From Sphingobacterium sp. B16(2022) (GTDB taxonomy: Bacteria; Bacteroidota; Bacteroidia; Sphingobacteriales; Sphingobacteriaceae), in the NCBI RefSeq assembly GCF_012030425.1, contig NZ_JAAUVN010000004.1, forward strand, positions 124,001 to 188,000: 64,000 nucleotides of DNA, written 5' to 3'. Positions 8,261 through 16,129 of this stretch are shown piece after piece. The notes under the pieces were generated by a model that did no database searches, had not been told where the DNA came from, and saw only the letters and a list, made by a program, of their open reading frames with translations. A program made the translations under genes and the position numbers. The first letter of the stretch is position 1; every line of letters begins with the position of its first letter.

Positions 8261-9514
8261 TTAAGCTTTGTATTTCTTCACAACAATAGTTGCGTTATGA
8301 CCACCAAAACCAAAAGTATTACTCATTGCAGCATTTACAATACGCTTTTGAGCTTTATTAAATGTGAAATTTAATCTGTTATCCAATTCCGGATCATCTG
8401 TAAAATGATTAATAGTAGGTGGTACTATATCATTTTGAACAGCTAAAATAGAAGCAATAGTTTCAATCGCACCAGCAGCACCTAAAAGGTGTCCTGTCAT
8501 TGATTTTGTCGAACTAATGTTCAATTTATAAGCGTGCTCACCAAATAAATCTACAATAGCTTTAGTTTCACTAATATCCCCTACCGGAGTAGAAGTGCCA
8601 TGCACATTGATATAGTCAATATCTGTGAAATCTAGTTCCGCATCATTAACCGCCATTGTCATCGCAAGTTTAGCACCTAAGCCCTCTGGATGAGAAGCTG
8701 TGATGTGATGTGCATCAGCACTCATACCCCCACCCCCAATTTCAGCATAAATTTTAGCACCACGCGCTAATGCGTGTTCTAAACTTTCTAATATGATCGC
8801 ACCAGACCCTTCACCAGAAACAAAACCATCACGATCCTTATCAAAAGGACGTGAAGCTGTTTTAGGATCATCATTTCTAGTTGACAATGCATGCATTGCA
8901 TTAAATCCACCGATTCCAGCTTCATTAATAGTTGCCTCAGATCCACCAGTTACGATTACATCAGCTTTACCCATACGGATATAGTTAAAAGCATCAATCA
9001 TCGCATTGGTTGCCGAAGCACATGCGGAGACAGCCGAAAAGTTAGGTCCACGAAGTCCGTGACGCATAGAAATATGTCCCGGAGCAATATCGACAAGCAT
9101 TTTTGGAATGAAGAAAGGATTGAAACGTGGTGTTCCATCCCCTTTTGCGAAATTTACAACTTCATCTGTGAAAGTTGTCAATCCCCCAATTCCTGATCCC
9201 CAAATAACTCCGATACGATTTGTATCTAAATTTTCAAAAATTAAACCAGCATCCTTAATTGCTTCATCAGATGATGCAATAGCATACTGTACAAAAGGAT
9301 CTACTTTGCGAGCTTCCTTGCGATCCATAAATTCATGTGGATCAAACCCCTTCACTTCACAAGCGAATTGGGTTTTAAATTTTGACGCATCAAAATGCGT
9401 AATGGGAGCAGCACCGCTTACACCATCTAGTAAACTATTCCAATATTCTGAAACGGTATTACCAATTGGTGTAAGTGCGCCTAATCCTGTTACTACTACT
9501 CTTTTAAGCTCCAT
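8261..9514 (-). CDS. fabF: Beta-ketoacyl-ACP synthase II
   Basis: This 417-residue thiolase-fold enzyme condenses acyl-enzyme with malonyl-ACP in fatty acid elongation. The Cys-His-His triad is visible: Cys165 in SACASATNA, His in VHGTSTPVGD (about residue 305) and His in KSMTGHLLGAAG (about residue 340). The C-terminal NTFGFGGHNA is the KAS glycine-rich motif. It begins 27 nt after acpP on the same strand, so carrier protein and synthase are co-expressed. Confidence 0.97.
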   Translation of the reverse strand: MELKRVVVTGLGALTPIGNTVSEYWNSLLDGVSGAAPITHFDASKFKTQFACEVKGFDPHEFMDRKEARKVDPFVQYAIASSDEAIKDAGLIFENLDTNRIGVIWGSGIGGLTTFTDEVVNFAKGDGTPRFNPFFIPKMLVDIAPGHISMRHGLRGPNFSAVSACASATNAMIDAFNYIRMGKADVIVTGGSEATINEAGIGGFNAMHALSTRNDDPKTASRPFDKDRDGFVSGEGSGAIILESLEHALARGAKIYAEIGGGGMSADAHHITASHPEGLGAKLAMTMAVNDAELDFTDIDYINVHGTSTPVGDISETKAIVDLFGEHAYKLNISSTKSMTGHLLGAAGAIETIASILAVQNDIVPPTINHFTDDPELDNRLNFTFNKAQKRIVNAAMSNTFGFGGHNATIVVKKYKA

Positions 9515-9541
9515 TTATACGATTTGGCCCAATTAAATTAG

Positions 9542-9778
9542 TTAGTTAACGTTTTTTTCTAAATAAGTGATTGCTTGTCCCACTGTACCAATAGTTTCAG
9601 CTTGGTCATCAGGTATTGCAACGTTGAATTCTTTCTCAAATTCCATGATTAACTCTACAGTATCAAGTGAATCTGCACCTAAATCATTAGTGAAAGAAGC
9701 TTCTGGTGTTACCTCGTTTTCGTCTACACCTAATTTTTCAACGATAATTGCCTTTACTCTTGAAGCGATATCTGACAT
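9542..9778 (-). CDS. acpP: Acyl carrier protein
   Basis: A 78-residue acidic four-helix protein carrying acyl chains in fatty acid synthesis. The phosphopantetheine attachment site is Ser37 in GADSLDTVELIME. I chose the ATG at 9778 (MSDIASRVKAI), which gives the normal ACP length. An upstream in-frame ATG at 9814 would add 12 residues not expected in this family. It leads the acpP-fabF-rnc cluster and is divergent from the IPExxxVDY gene. Confidence 0.97.
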   Translation of the reverse strand: MSDIASRVKAIIVEKLGVDENEVTPEASFTNDLGADSLDTVELIMEFEKEFNVAIPDDQAETIGTVGQAITYLEKNVN

Positions 9779-10049
9779 GATTTTATAGTTTAATTGTTTA
9801 ATAAATCTGTGCAAAGAAAAATAAATTTCATCAAATATAAAAATCCATTTGATTTTTAGATTGTCAAATTATTTCCCAACCCGGTACAGCTACACCCTTA
9901 ACTCGCTATAAACTAACCGTATTCAAGTATAACAATAATTCCTAATATGTACAAACATAGAGGCAATTAATTGAAATTTTACATTAAATTCACAGCATTT
10001 GCATCATTTTTTTGTATTTTCGTCAAGAACACAAGCTTAAATTTTCACT

Positions 10050-10544
10050 TTGAATAACAAAACGATACTAAAATGGGACCTAGAATTTGATGCCGAATTA
10101 GACTTCGTCCTTATTGCCATTTCATCTCCTTTAAAAGATTACCGTCTCTGCCATTTTATTAATAAGCTAACGCTCCTAAATTTTGTCAGAGGAAAAGAAG
10201 ATAAATTTGACCATAATCAAAAGTTAAAGCAAAAAACTTCTGAAGAATTAGAGTATCATATTGTTTTTGACAATGCTAAAAAATCGAAGCAGCACTTTAC
10301 TACCTTCTGGTATATAAATACCAAATTTCAAACAGAATATTATTTAATCAACAATAAAAGTATCGAAGGTAATTTATTAATACCGGAGCATCCTAATTTC
10401 GATTATTTTATAATTATCAAAAATTATATTGATGATGATGACCTGGATCGTATAGTAAAAAATATAAACAAAATACCCGAAGTCGTGTTTGTAAAAGAAA
10501 TATCACCAAAAATATTGAAATCCAAAGAAAATCTGATATTTTAG
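10050..10544 (+). CDS. IPExxxVDY family protein
   Basis: A 164-residue protein with a TTG start at 10050. Near residue 112 it has IPEHPNFDYFIIIK, matching the IPE-x(3)-xDY signature that names this Bacteroidota-restricted family of unknown function. The N-terminal ILKWDLEFDAELDFVLIAISSPLKDYRLCHFIN is also typical, and there is no signal peptide or membrane segment. Its place beside acpP/fabF/rnc and just upstream of pyk is a conserved neighbourhood in the phylum, as I recall. Function is unknown. Confidence 0.75.
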   Translation: MNNKTILKWDLEFDAELDFVLIAISSPLKDYRLCHFINKLTLLNFVRGKEDKFDHNQKLKQKTSEELEYHIVFDNAKKSKQHFTTFWYINTKFQTEYYLINNKSIEGNLLIPEHPNFDYFIIIKNYIDDDDLDRIVKNINKIPEVVFVKEISPKILKSKENLIF

Positions 10545-10592
10545 CAAACTATTTAATAGTGTACAAGATACACCCCTTAAATCTAAATTATC

Positions 10593-10614
10593 CTCGTTAG
10601 TAAAACGAGTTTTA
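10593..10614 (+). terminator. Weak terminator before pyk
   Basis: CTCGTT (10593-10598) pairs with AACGAG (10604-10609) and TTTTATAATTT follows. The stem is only 6 bp, so termination is probably partial and pyk may be partly read through from the upstream gene. Confidence 0.5.
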
Positions 10615-10676
10615 TAATTTCACAAAAAAAATGAAGTTATATAAAAATAAAAATACATAGTAATAAAAAAATTAGA

Positions 10677-12104
10677 ATGGAAAAAGTTCAAAAAAGGACT
10701 AAAATTGTTGCAACACTAGGTCCTGCATCTGCTGATAAACAAGTGCTAACAAATATGATTGCTAAAGGTGTAGACGTATGTCGTTTAAACTTTTCACACG
10801 GTAGTCAAGAAGATCATTTGAAAGTAATTGAAACCATCAATGCGATCAATGAAGAAACTAATTTTAATGTCGCTATTTTAGCCGATCTACAAGGTCCTAA
10901 GATCCGTATCGGAAAAATGAAAGAAGGTGGCGCTATATTAGTAAATGGCTCACAAGTTGAAATCACTACACATGAATTAATCGGTGATGAAGAGAAAATT
11001 TACATCACTTATGAAAATTTCCCAAATGATGTTGCTGCTAATGAAATCATCTTATTAGATGATGGCAAATTGCAATTGCGTGTTTTAAACACCAACTATA
11101 AAGATACTGTTACTTGTGAGGTTGTACATGGAGGTGTATTAACTTCTCGTAAAGGGGTTAATTTACCAAACACAAAAGTTTCAATTCCTTCTTTAACAGA
11201 AGAAGATCTAGATAATTTAAATTTTGCACTTGACCATGGTGCAGATTGGATTGCAATGTCATTTGTACGTTCAGCAGAAGATATTTACCAATGTAAAAAA
11301 ATCATTGCTGAAAAAGGAAGCCACGCACAAGTAATCGCAAAAATCGAAAAACCCGAGGCTATCGAAAATATTGATGCTATCATCGAAGCAACTGATGCAA
11401 TTATGGTTGCACGTGGTGATCTAGGTGTTGAAATGCCAATGGAAGAAGTACCAGGTTTACAAAAAATCATCGTTCAAAAATGTCGTGATTTATCAAAACC
11501 GGTTATCATTGCAACTCAGATGTTAGAAAGTATGATCACAACTCCACGTGCTACACGTGCTGAAGTTAATGATGTTGCTAACTCGGTTATTGATGGAGCT
11601 GATGCAGTGATGTTAAGCGGAGAAACATCTGTAGGTGAATTTCCTGAAATCGTTATCGAAACAATGAGTAAAATCATTATCCACGTGGAACAAACATCAT
11701 ATCCATATTATAATGAGAAAGTTAGTGAGATTAGCGATGGAACTAAAATTCCAGATGCAATTTGTGCGTCTTCGGTATATTTAGCAAAGAAAACAGATGC
11801 TGCCGCAATTGCTGTTTTAACATCTTCTGGTGCTACTGCATTTGAAATCGCAAGTTACAGACCGAACGCTGATATCATGGTTTTTACAGGAACTAAAAAA
11901 TTGTTACGTCAATTAAGTTTATTATGGGGTGTTAAAACCTTTATTTATGACAAATTTGACAGTACAGACGGTTCTATTCATGATGTTAATAAATTTATTG
12001 TTAAGAATAACTATATCGCTCCGGGTTCGATTGTGATTAACACTGCATCGACACCGTTAATCGAAAAAGGAAAAACGAACACAATTCGTGTTTCCCAATT
12101 GTAA
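10677..12104 (+). CDS. pyk: Pyruvate kinase
   Basis: This 475-residue glycolytic enzyme converts phosphoenolpyruvate and ADP to pyruvate and ATP in the cytosol. Visible motifs are the N-terminal RTKIVATLGPAS, ILADLQGPKIRIG, the catalytic lysine segment IAKIEKPEAIENIDAI and the metal-binding MVARGDLGVEMP, followed by KPVIIATQMLESM. The C-terminal regulatory domain is complete. A terminator follows at once, so pyk ends its transcription unit. Confidence 0.97.
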   Translation: MEKVQKRTKIVATLGPASADKQVLTNMIAKGVDVCRLNFSHGSQEDHLKVIETINAINEETNFNVAILADLQGPKIRIGKMKEGGAILVNGSQVEITTHELIGDEEKIYITYENFPNDVAANEIILLDDGKLQLRVLNTNYKDTVTCEVVHGGVLTSRKGVNLPNTKVSIPSLTEEDLDNLNFALDHGADWIAMSFVRSAEDIYQCKKIIAEKGSHAQVIAKIEKPEAIENIDAIIEATDAIMVARGDLGVEMPMEEVPGLQKIIVQKCRDLSKPVIIATQMLESMITTPRATRAEVNDVANSVIDGADAVMLSGETSVGEFPEIVIETMSKIIIHVEQTSYPYYNEKVSEISDGTKIPDAICASSVYLAKKTDAAAIAVLTSSGATAFEIASYRPNADIMVFTGTKKLLRQLSLLWGVKTFIYDKFDSTDGSIHDVNKFIVKNNYIAPGSIVINTASTPLIEKGKTNTIRVSQL

Positions 12105-12127
12105 TCAGCATAATATTAAAAAAATAG

Positions 12128-12168
12128 AAAAGCGCTTTTCCATGAATAAATTGGAGAGCGCTTTTTTT
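12128..12168 (+). terminator. Terminator after pyk
   Basis: AAAAGCGCT (12128-12136) pairs with AGCGCTTTT (12157-12165), with an imperfect inner stem between them, and ends in a T run. Confidence 0.8.
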
Positions 12169-12315
12169 GTTGCAATATATTTAGAAGTTATTGTTAAAAA
12201 TGACATAGTTCCCATATACAAAGCATTTAATAAAAAAAGTAACCTGATTTAAGCCGATATTTACTACAGAATCAATTAGCTAAATTGTCTCAACCATATT
12301 CCTAAATTAGTAAAT

Positions 12316-12789
12316 ATGTACATTCTCAATCGTTTATTCTTGTACATATTATTTTTTATTAGAGTAGTAAAGATGTTACACAGCAGGACAAAGAACATAC
12401 CCCTGAAGAGAATATAGAAATTAGCGCATTTTACTTTCGCGTCTCAAACAATCCGTCATTGATTAAAGATCTAAAACCATTAAAAGATGGCGACACCTAC
12501 TAAGCAACCTTTTCAACTACCGCTGAAAAGGTGCTTATTGATGGACTACAACAACAAAGTGAGATTACTGTCAAGGATTTTAAAAATAAAGTAAAGTTCA
12601 GCTTTAAGCTATGAAAATCGGTAAAGATTTAGAGGTACCTTTTTAACAATACTATTATTCCAGTAGGTTTTTTTAACCTTAAATGATGCCTATCAAGGTA
12701 GCTATGTTCTTACCCAGCAAATCGAAATTAATGAAAATAGGGTTGATATCGGGAATGATGGACACCTACTTGAACTAGACACTTATTGA
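12316..12789 (+). pseudogene. Decayed lipoprotein gene
   Basis: The 970-bp gap between pyk and the next gene holds a recognisable but broken reading frame. It opens with ATG 12316 and a hydrophobic MYILNRLFLYILFFI leader. After a frame change near 12365 it continues as SSKDVTQQDKEHTPEENIEI, then meets a TAA at 12501-12503. The same frame stays protein-like (ATFSTTAEKVLIDGLQQQSE) up to TGA 12612-12614, and after another shift it resumes as NDAYQGSYVLTQQIEINE until TGA 12787-12789. The leader followed by Ser-Ser suggests an ancestral lipoprotein, but I cannot name the family. Apart from the pyk terminator, I see nothing else in the flanking 12169-12315 and 12790-13073. Confidence 0.6.
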
Positions 12790-13073
12790 TAATTTAGGCA
12801 ATTAAACAACCTTCTTCATTCCGGATTGTCCACTAAGTATTATTTAACTCTAGAGTGAGCCAAAAGAAAATCTAAATTATCTATAAATCCACCATTTTCT
12901 AATTTATACCCAACCTACAGTTAGATATAAATTAGAATGTCAAAACAAGTACAAAATAAATGCTCAAAATCATTAGATAAAATTTATAATAAAAAATACC
13001 AAGGCAAGGAATTTTAAAAAATAAATCATTATATTTCATAATATTTACAGCCAATTAAATAATATAGAAAAAA

Positions 13074-14354
13074 ATGCTACCAACTCTTAACCACAACATT
13101 GATTTTAAAAAGGCTAGCTTTAAGGAATTTGAAAATATTCCAAACTATGACATGGTCCAATCAGCTACTGCTTTTCAGGAATTTACTGATTACATGAGCG
13201 AAAATGATCATATGAATTTTCGGTTCGTTACCAAAGGGTGTGGACCAGTCGTTCAAGTGAAAACATCCTTCATGAAAAATTCAAAGGAATGTATCAGTTT
13301 AGTCTCAAATGACTACCTAAATTTCACCCAGCATCCGAAAGTGAAGCAAGCAGCAATTGAAGGTATAATGAAATATGGAACAGGGGCAGGTGCATCTCCT
13401 CTTATTGGAGGCCATCATGAATATCATGTTCAACTTGAAGATAAACTATCTGATTTTTTCAATAGACCAACAGGCTCCTCAATTGTCTATACAACAGGAT
13501 ATACAGCAAACACAGCAACGCTACAATCATTACTAAAAGAAGAAGATTGTGCTATTGTTGATATGGAAGTACACGCTAGTGTTTACGAAGGTTTAAATAG
13601 CACAAACACAAAACGTTTTCCTCACAATAGTATGATTCATTTGGAAAGAGCTTTGGTTGATGCTCAAAACAAATTCAGGACAAAACTGGTCATCATTGAT
13701 GGTGTTTACTCACAAAATGGAGATCTTGCGAAAATGGATGAAATATATGATCTCTGTGAAAAATATGGTGCTTATTTAATGGTAGATGATGCACATGGCA
13801 TCGGTGTAATAGGTGAAAAAGGACGAGGATGCATTGAAGTTTATAATTTATTAAATAAAGTTCACATCATTTCTGGCACTTTAAGCAAAGCATTTGGACA
13901 TATTGGCGGTTTTATTGTGTCAACTCCAGAAATTATAAATTATTTACGCTATCAAGCTAGGCAACAAGTATTTTCTTCAACATCATCACCCGCCGCCAAT
14001 GGCTTAATTAAAGCGATCGCACTCATTGATGAAGAACCACAATGGAGAACCAAATTAGCAGAAAATATTGCTTATTTTAAAAACGGACTTCTTTCACTGA
14101 ACTTAAATATAGGCACAACACAGTCTCCAATAATTCCTGTGAAGATTGGGGATCCACACAAAACTGCGCAAGTAGCACGAATGCTACTAGAGGCCGGTGT
14201 ATATGCAAATTGCATTGTTTATCCTGGTGTTTCTAAAAAAGATGCACGCATCAGAACCAGCTTAATGGCTACACATAGCAAGGAGCATTTAGACCATGTT
14301 TTAAATGCTTTTGAACATATTGGCAAAAAAATTGATCTTACTAAGACAAGATAA
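13074..14354 (+). CDS. Alpha-oxoamine synthase family aminotransferase (class I/II PLP enzyme)
   Basis: A 426-residue fold-type I PLP enzyme of the family of serine palmitoyltransferase, BioF, KBL and CqsA, which join an amino acid to an acyl-CoA. It carries the glycine-rich GTGAGASPLIGGHHEYHVQLE, VDDAHGIGVIGEKGRG (Asp239 and His241 contact PLP) and SGTLSKAFGHIGGF, where Lys272 forms the Schiff base. The N-terminal 60 residues are longer than in BioF or KBL. Sphingobacteria make sphingolipids, but the sequence is clearly unlike the well-known Sphingobacterium Spt, so the acyl and amino substrates are open. The TetR gene 98 bp downstream suggests regulated expression. Confidence 0.8.
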   Translation: MLPTLNHNIDFKKASFKEFENIPNYDMVQSATAFQEFTDYMSENDHMNFRFVTKGCGPVVQVKTSFMKNSKECISLVSNDYLNFTQHPKVKQAAIEGIMKYGTGAGASPLIGGHHEYHVQLEDKLSDFFNRPTGSSIVYTTGYTANTATLQSLLKEEDCAIVDMEVHASVYEGLNSTNTKRFPHNSMIHLERALVDAQNKFRTKLVIIDGVYSQNGDLAKMDEIYDLCEKYGAYLMVDDAHGIGVIGEKGRGCIEVYNLLNKVHIISGTLSKAFGHIGGFIVSTPEIINYLRYQARQQVFSSTSSPAANGLIKAIALIDEEPQWRTKLAENIAYFKNGLLSLNLNIGTTQSPIIPVKIGDPHKTAQVARMLLEAGVYANCIVYPGVSKKDARIRTSLMATHSKEHLDHVLNAFEHIGKKIDLTKTR

Positions 14355-14376
14355 AAGCATCTAATTGAAAGAAAGC

Positions 14377-14448
14377 AATATATTTAATTAACTTTGATCC
14401 TAAAGTTTAACTAAATATATTACGGCAGTGTCTAACTAAATATATTAC
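14377..14448 (+). promoter_or_regulatory. Three-copy operator-like repeat before the TetR gene
   Basis: TAACTAAATATATTAC occurs twice as an exact 16-bp direct repeat (14408-14423 and 14433-14448, 25 bp apart). An inverted copy with one mismatch, AATATATTTAATTAA, lies at 14377-14391. The last copy ends 4 bp before the regulator's ATG. This is the expected layout of an autoregulatory TetR operator, inferred from position and repetition only. Confidence 0.6.
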
Positions 14449-14452
14449 TTCA

Positions 14453-15088
14453 ATGGCCAGAAAAACGTATCAAGGAGAAAAGAACGATAAAAGTAGAACG
14501 ATGACCAAACTTATCCAAGCAGTGGGTGCAGTTTTGGAAAAAAAAGGATATACAGGACTTTCAATCGCGAATATTGCCAGTACTGCTGGAGTAGACAGAA
14601 AATTAATCTCAGTATACTTTGGAAGTGTTGACAATCTTATCGAAACATATATAAAAGGTAAGGACTACTGGGTAGAAGCAACCATTGCTGCTGAGGAAAC
14701 ACTTGCAAAAGCTTCAGGTACTAGCTCTCGCCTTTTCCTTGAAAACTTATTACTGGAGCAAATTGATCAATTCACATTGAATGAAGAAATGCAAAAAGTA
14801 GTACTTTGGCAGATCAGTGAAAAATCTGATATTATGTCCCATGTAACGCAGACTAGAGAGAAGATGAGTGCCCTGTTTTTCCCATATTCTGATAAAGAAC
14901 TCGCTGGAAAAGATGTTGATCTTAGAGCCGTCTCTAGTTTACTAGTAGCTGGTATATATTATCTTGTATTGCATACAAAAACAACAGATAGTACCTTTTG
15001 TGAGATAAACTTAACAACAGAAGAAGGAATAAATCGAATTAAAGATGCTGTTAAATTCATTTTAAAACAGACTTACGGGGTAAAGTAA
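14453..15088 (+). CDS. TetR/AcrR family transcriptional regulator
   Basis: A 211-residue DNA-binding repressor of the TetR type. The N-terminal helix-turn-helix spans about residues 15-60 (TKLIQAVGAVLEKKGYTGLS, then IANIASTAGVDRKLISVYFG), and the remaining helices form a ligand-binding domain of unknown specificity. Repeats ending just before its ATG suggest autoregulation. The alpha-oxoamine synthase gene upstream is the likeliest target or metabolic partner. Confidence 0.85.
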   Translation: MARKTYQGEKNDKSRTMTKLIQAVGAVLEKKGYTGLSIANIASTAGVDRKLISVYFGSVDNLIETYIKGKDYWVEATIAAEETLAKASGTSSRLFLENLLLEQIDQFTLNEEMQKVVLWQISEKSDIMSHVTQTREKMSALFFPYSDKELAGKDVDLRAVSSLLVAGIYYLVLHTKTTDSTFCEINLTTEEGINRIKDAVKFILKQTYGVK

Positions 15089-15090
15089 CG

Positions 15091-15125
15091 TCAATAGCTT
15101 AGTTGTTATTGACCTATTTTTATTT
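15091..15125 (+). terminator. Weak terminator after the TetR gene
   Basis: GTCAATA (15091-15097) pairs with TATTGAC (15108-15114), followed by CTATTTTTATTTT. Confidence 0.5.
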
Positions 15126-15514
15126 TCTAAATGTTAATTAAAACACAGTTTTTTACATCTAATAAGGAATATCGTAAAACTTAGTATTCCCTTTGCCACC
15201 ATAACGATGATAAATATTATGGATTTCAAAGAACAATAGCATTTAAAAGGTTGTATAATAAATAAACCTCTTGTACAGCAAAATATGATAAGTACAATTA
15301 CTGAGCATAATTAAATTTTAGATGCTGATTCTCAAGATTTACTGAAATTCCTTTACTTCAAAATCTAAGGAATAGCCAATATATAGCAATTAGCGACTAA
15401 TTAATTGTTGTTGTTTGCCCATTGCCTTATATGAACCTATATTTTTAACTAAAAACCAAGTAAAATAAAGCTCCGTCAAAATTTAAGCAACAATAAAATA
15501 TGGTTTAATTATCT
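15126..15514. other. Gene-free stretch with a possible coding remnant
   Basis: No gene is supported here. A 27-codon minus-strand frame (15159-15242) reads HNIYHRYGGKGNTKFYDIPY at its end and looks protein-like. It has an in-frame stop just upstream and no partner, so it may be the eroded C-terminus of a lost gene. The rest is AT-rich with no visible structure. Confidence 0.35.
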
Positions 15515-16006
15515 TCATTTAGCTTTATATCCATTACGTTTGAGTGGAGAGTCATGACGATGCATCAGGCTATCGGGTAAAAACTCTAATTTATATAAAG
15601 GTTGAACAGGCTTATTCTCAAGTTTAGAATTGCCACTGTCTCCTAAAGGGATAGCATTCTTAAAAGAATTTGGTATCGGAGCTGCATCGTCAATGTCAGT
15701 TTTTTTGTGTTGCATATGATAATGAACATTTGGATCTGTCGGAATCTTTAACACCGGAGTATTAGACTTGTAGCGACTTCCTCTCATATTCAAATCTGCA
15801 CCCTCCCTATCTATTGGCAGACTATTCGATTTTACTACATTAAAACGTTCATCCGAATTGGGCTCCAATTTTAAATCAAAATTTTTCGATCCGTATTTAT
15901 TACCCTCTGTACCAAACTTAGCACTTGATGTATCTCTGGATACACTATATGCATGTGTTGCAAAAAATGAAATACAGAAACAAACTAAACTTAATATCTT
16001 TTTCAT
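15515..16006 (-). CDS. Small secreted protein of unknown function
   Basis: A 163-residue protein that I do not recognise. I place the start at the ATG at 16006 because it gives a clean signal peptide (MKKILSLVCFCISFFATHAYS); an earlier in-frame ATG at 16066 would put 20 polar residues before it. The mature part is polar, proline- and asparagine-rich, and has no cysteine or membrane segment after the signal, with short repeats of the LKxxP/LxIPTDP kind. It probably resides in the periplasm or outside. It is divergent from the histidine kinase gene. Confidence 0.6.
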   Translation of the reverse strand: MKKILSLVCFCISFFATHAYSVSRDTSSAKFGTEGNKYGSKNFDLKLEPNSDERFNVVKSNSLPIDREGADLNMRGSRYKSNTPVLKIPTDPNVHYHMQHKKTDIDDAAPIPNSFKNAIPLGDSGNSKLENKPVQPLYKLEFLPDSLMHRHDSPLKRNGYKAK

Positions 16007-16115
16007 ATCGAGTATTTTTATAAAATATTTATCTAAAATAAAGCTTAATCCTTCATAATGAAACATTAAGCTTGTTAAACATTGTTAAAAGCAATTAAAT
16101 CAAATAAAGCATCCC

Positions 16116-16123
16116 TATATTTG
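16116..16123 (+). promoter_or_regulatory. Promoter -7 box of the histidine kinase gene
   Basis: TATATTTG, an exact TAnnTTTG match, ends 6 nt before the kinase ATG at 16130, implying a leaderless or nearly leaderless message. Confidence 0.55.
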
Positions 16124-16129
16124 TAACAA

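Noticed and set aside
13074..14354. Calling the alpha-oxoamine synthase serine palmitoyltransferase or CqsA
   Set aside because: It shares family motifs but lacks the distinctive sequence of either one as I remember them, and no partner genes support the call.
15159..15242. 27-residue minus-strand frame reading HNIYHRYGGKGNTKFY
   Set aside because: It has an in-frame stop just upstream and no neighbouring coding signal. Too short to call a gene; recorded as a possible remnant within the gap entry.
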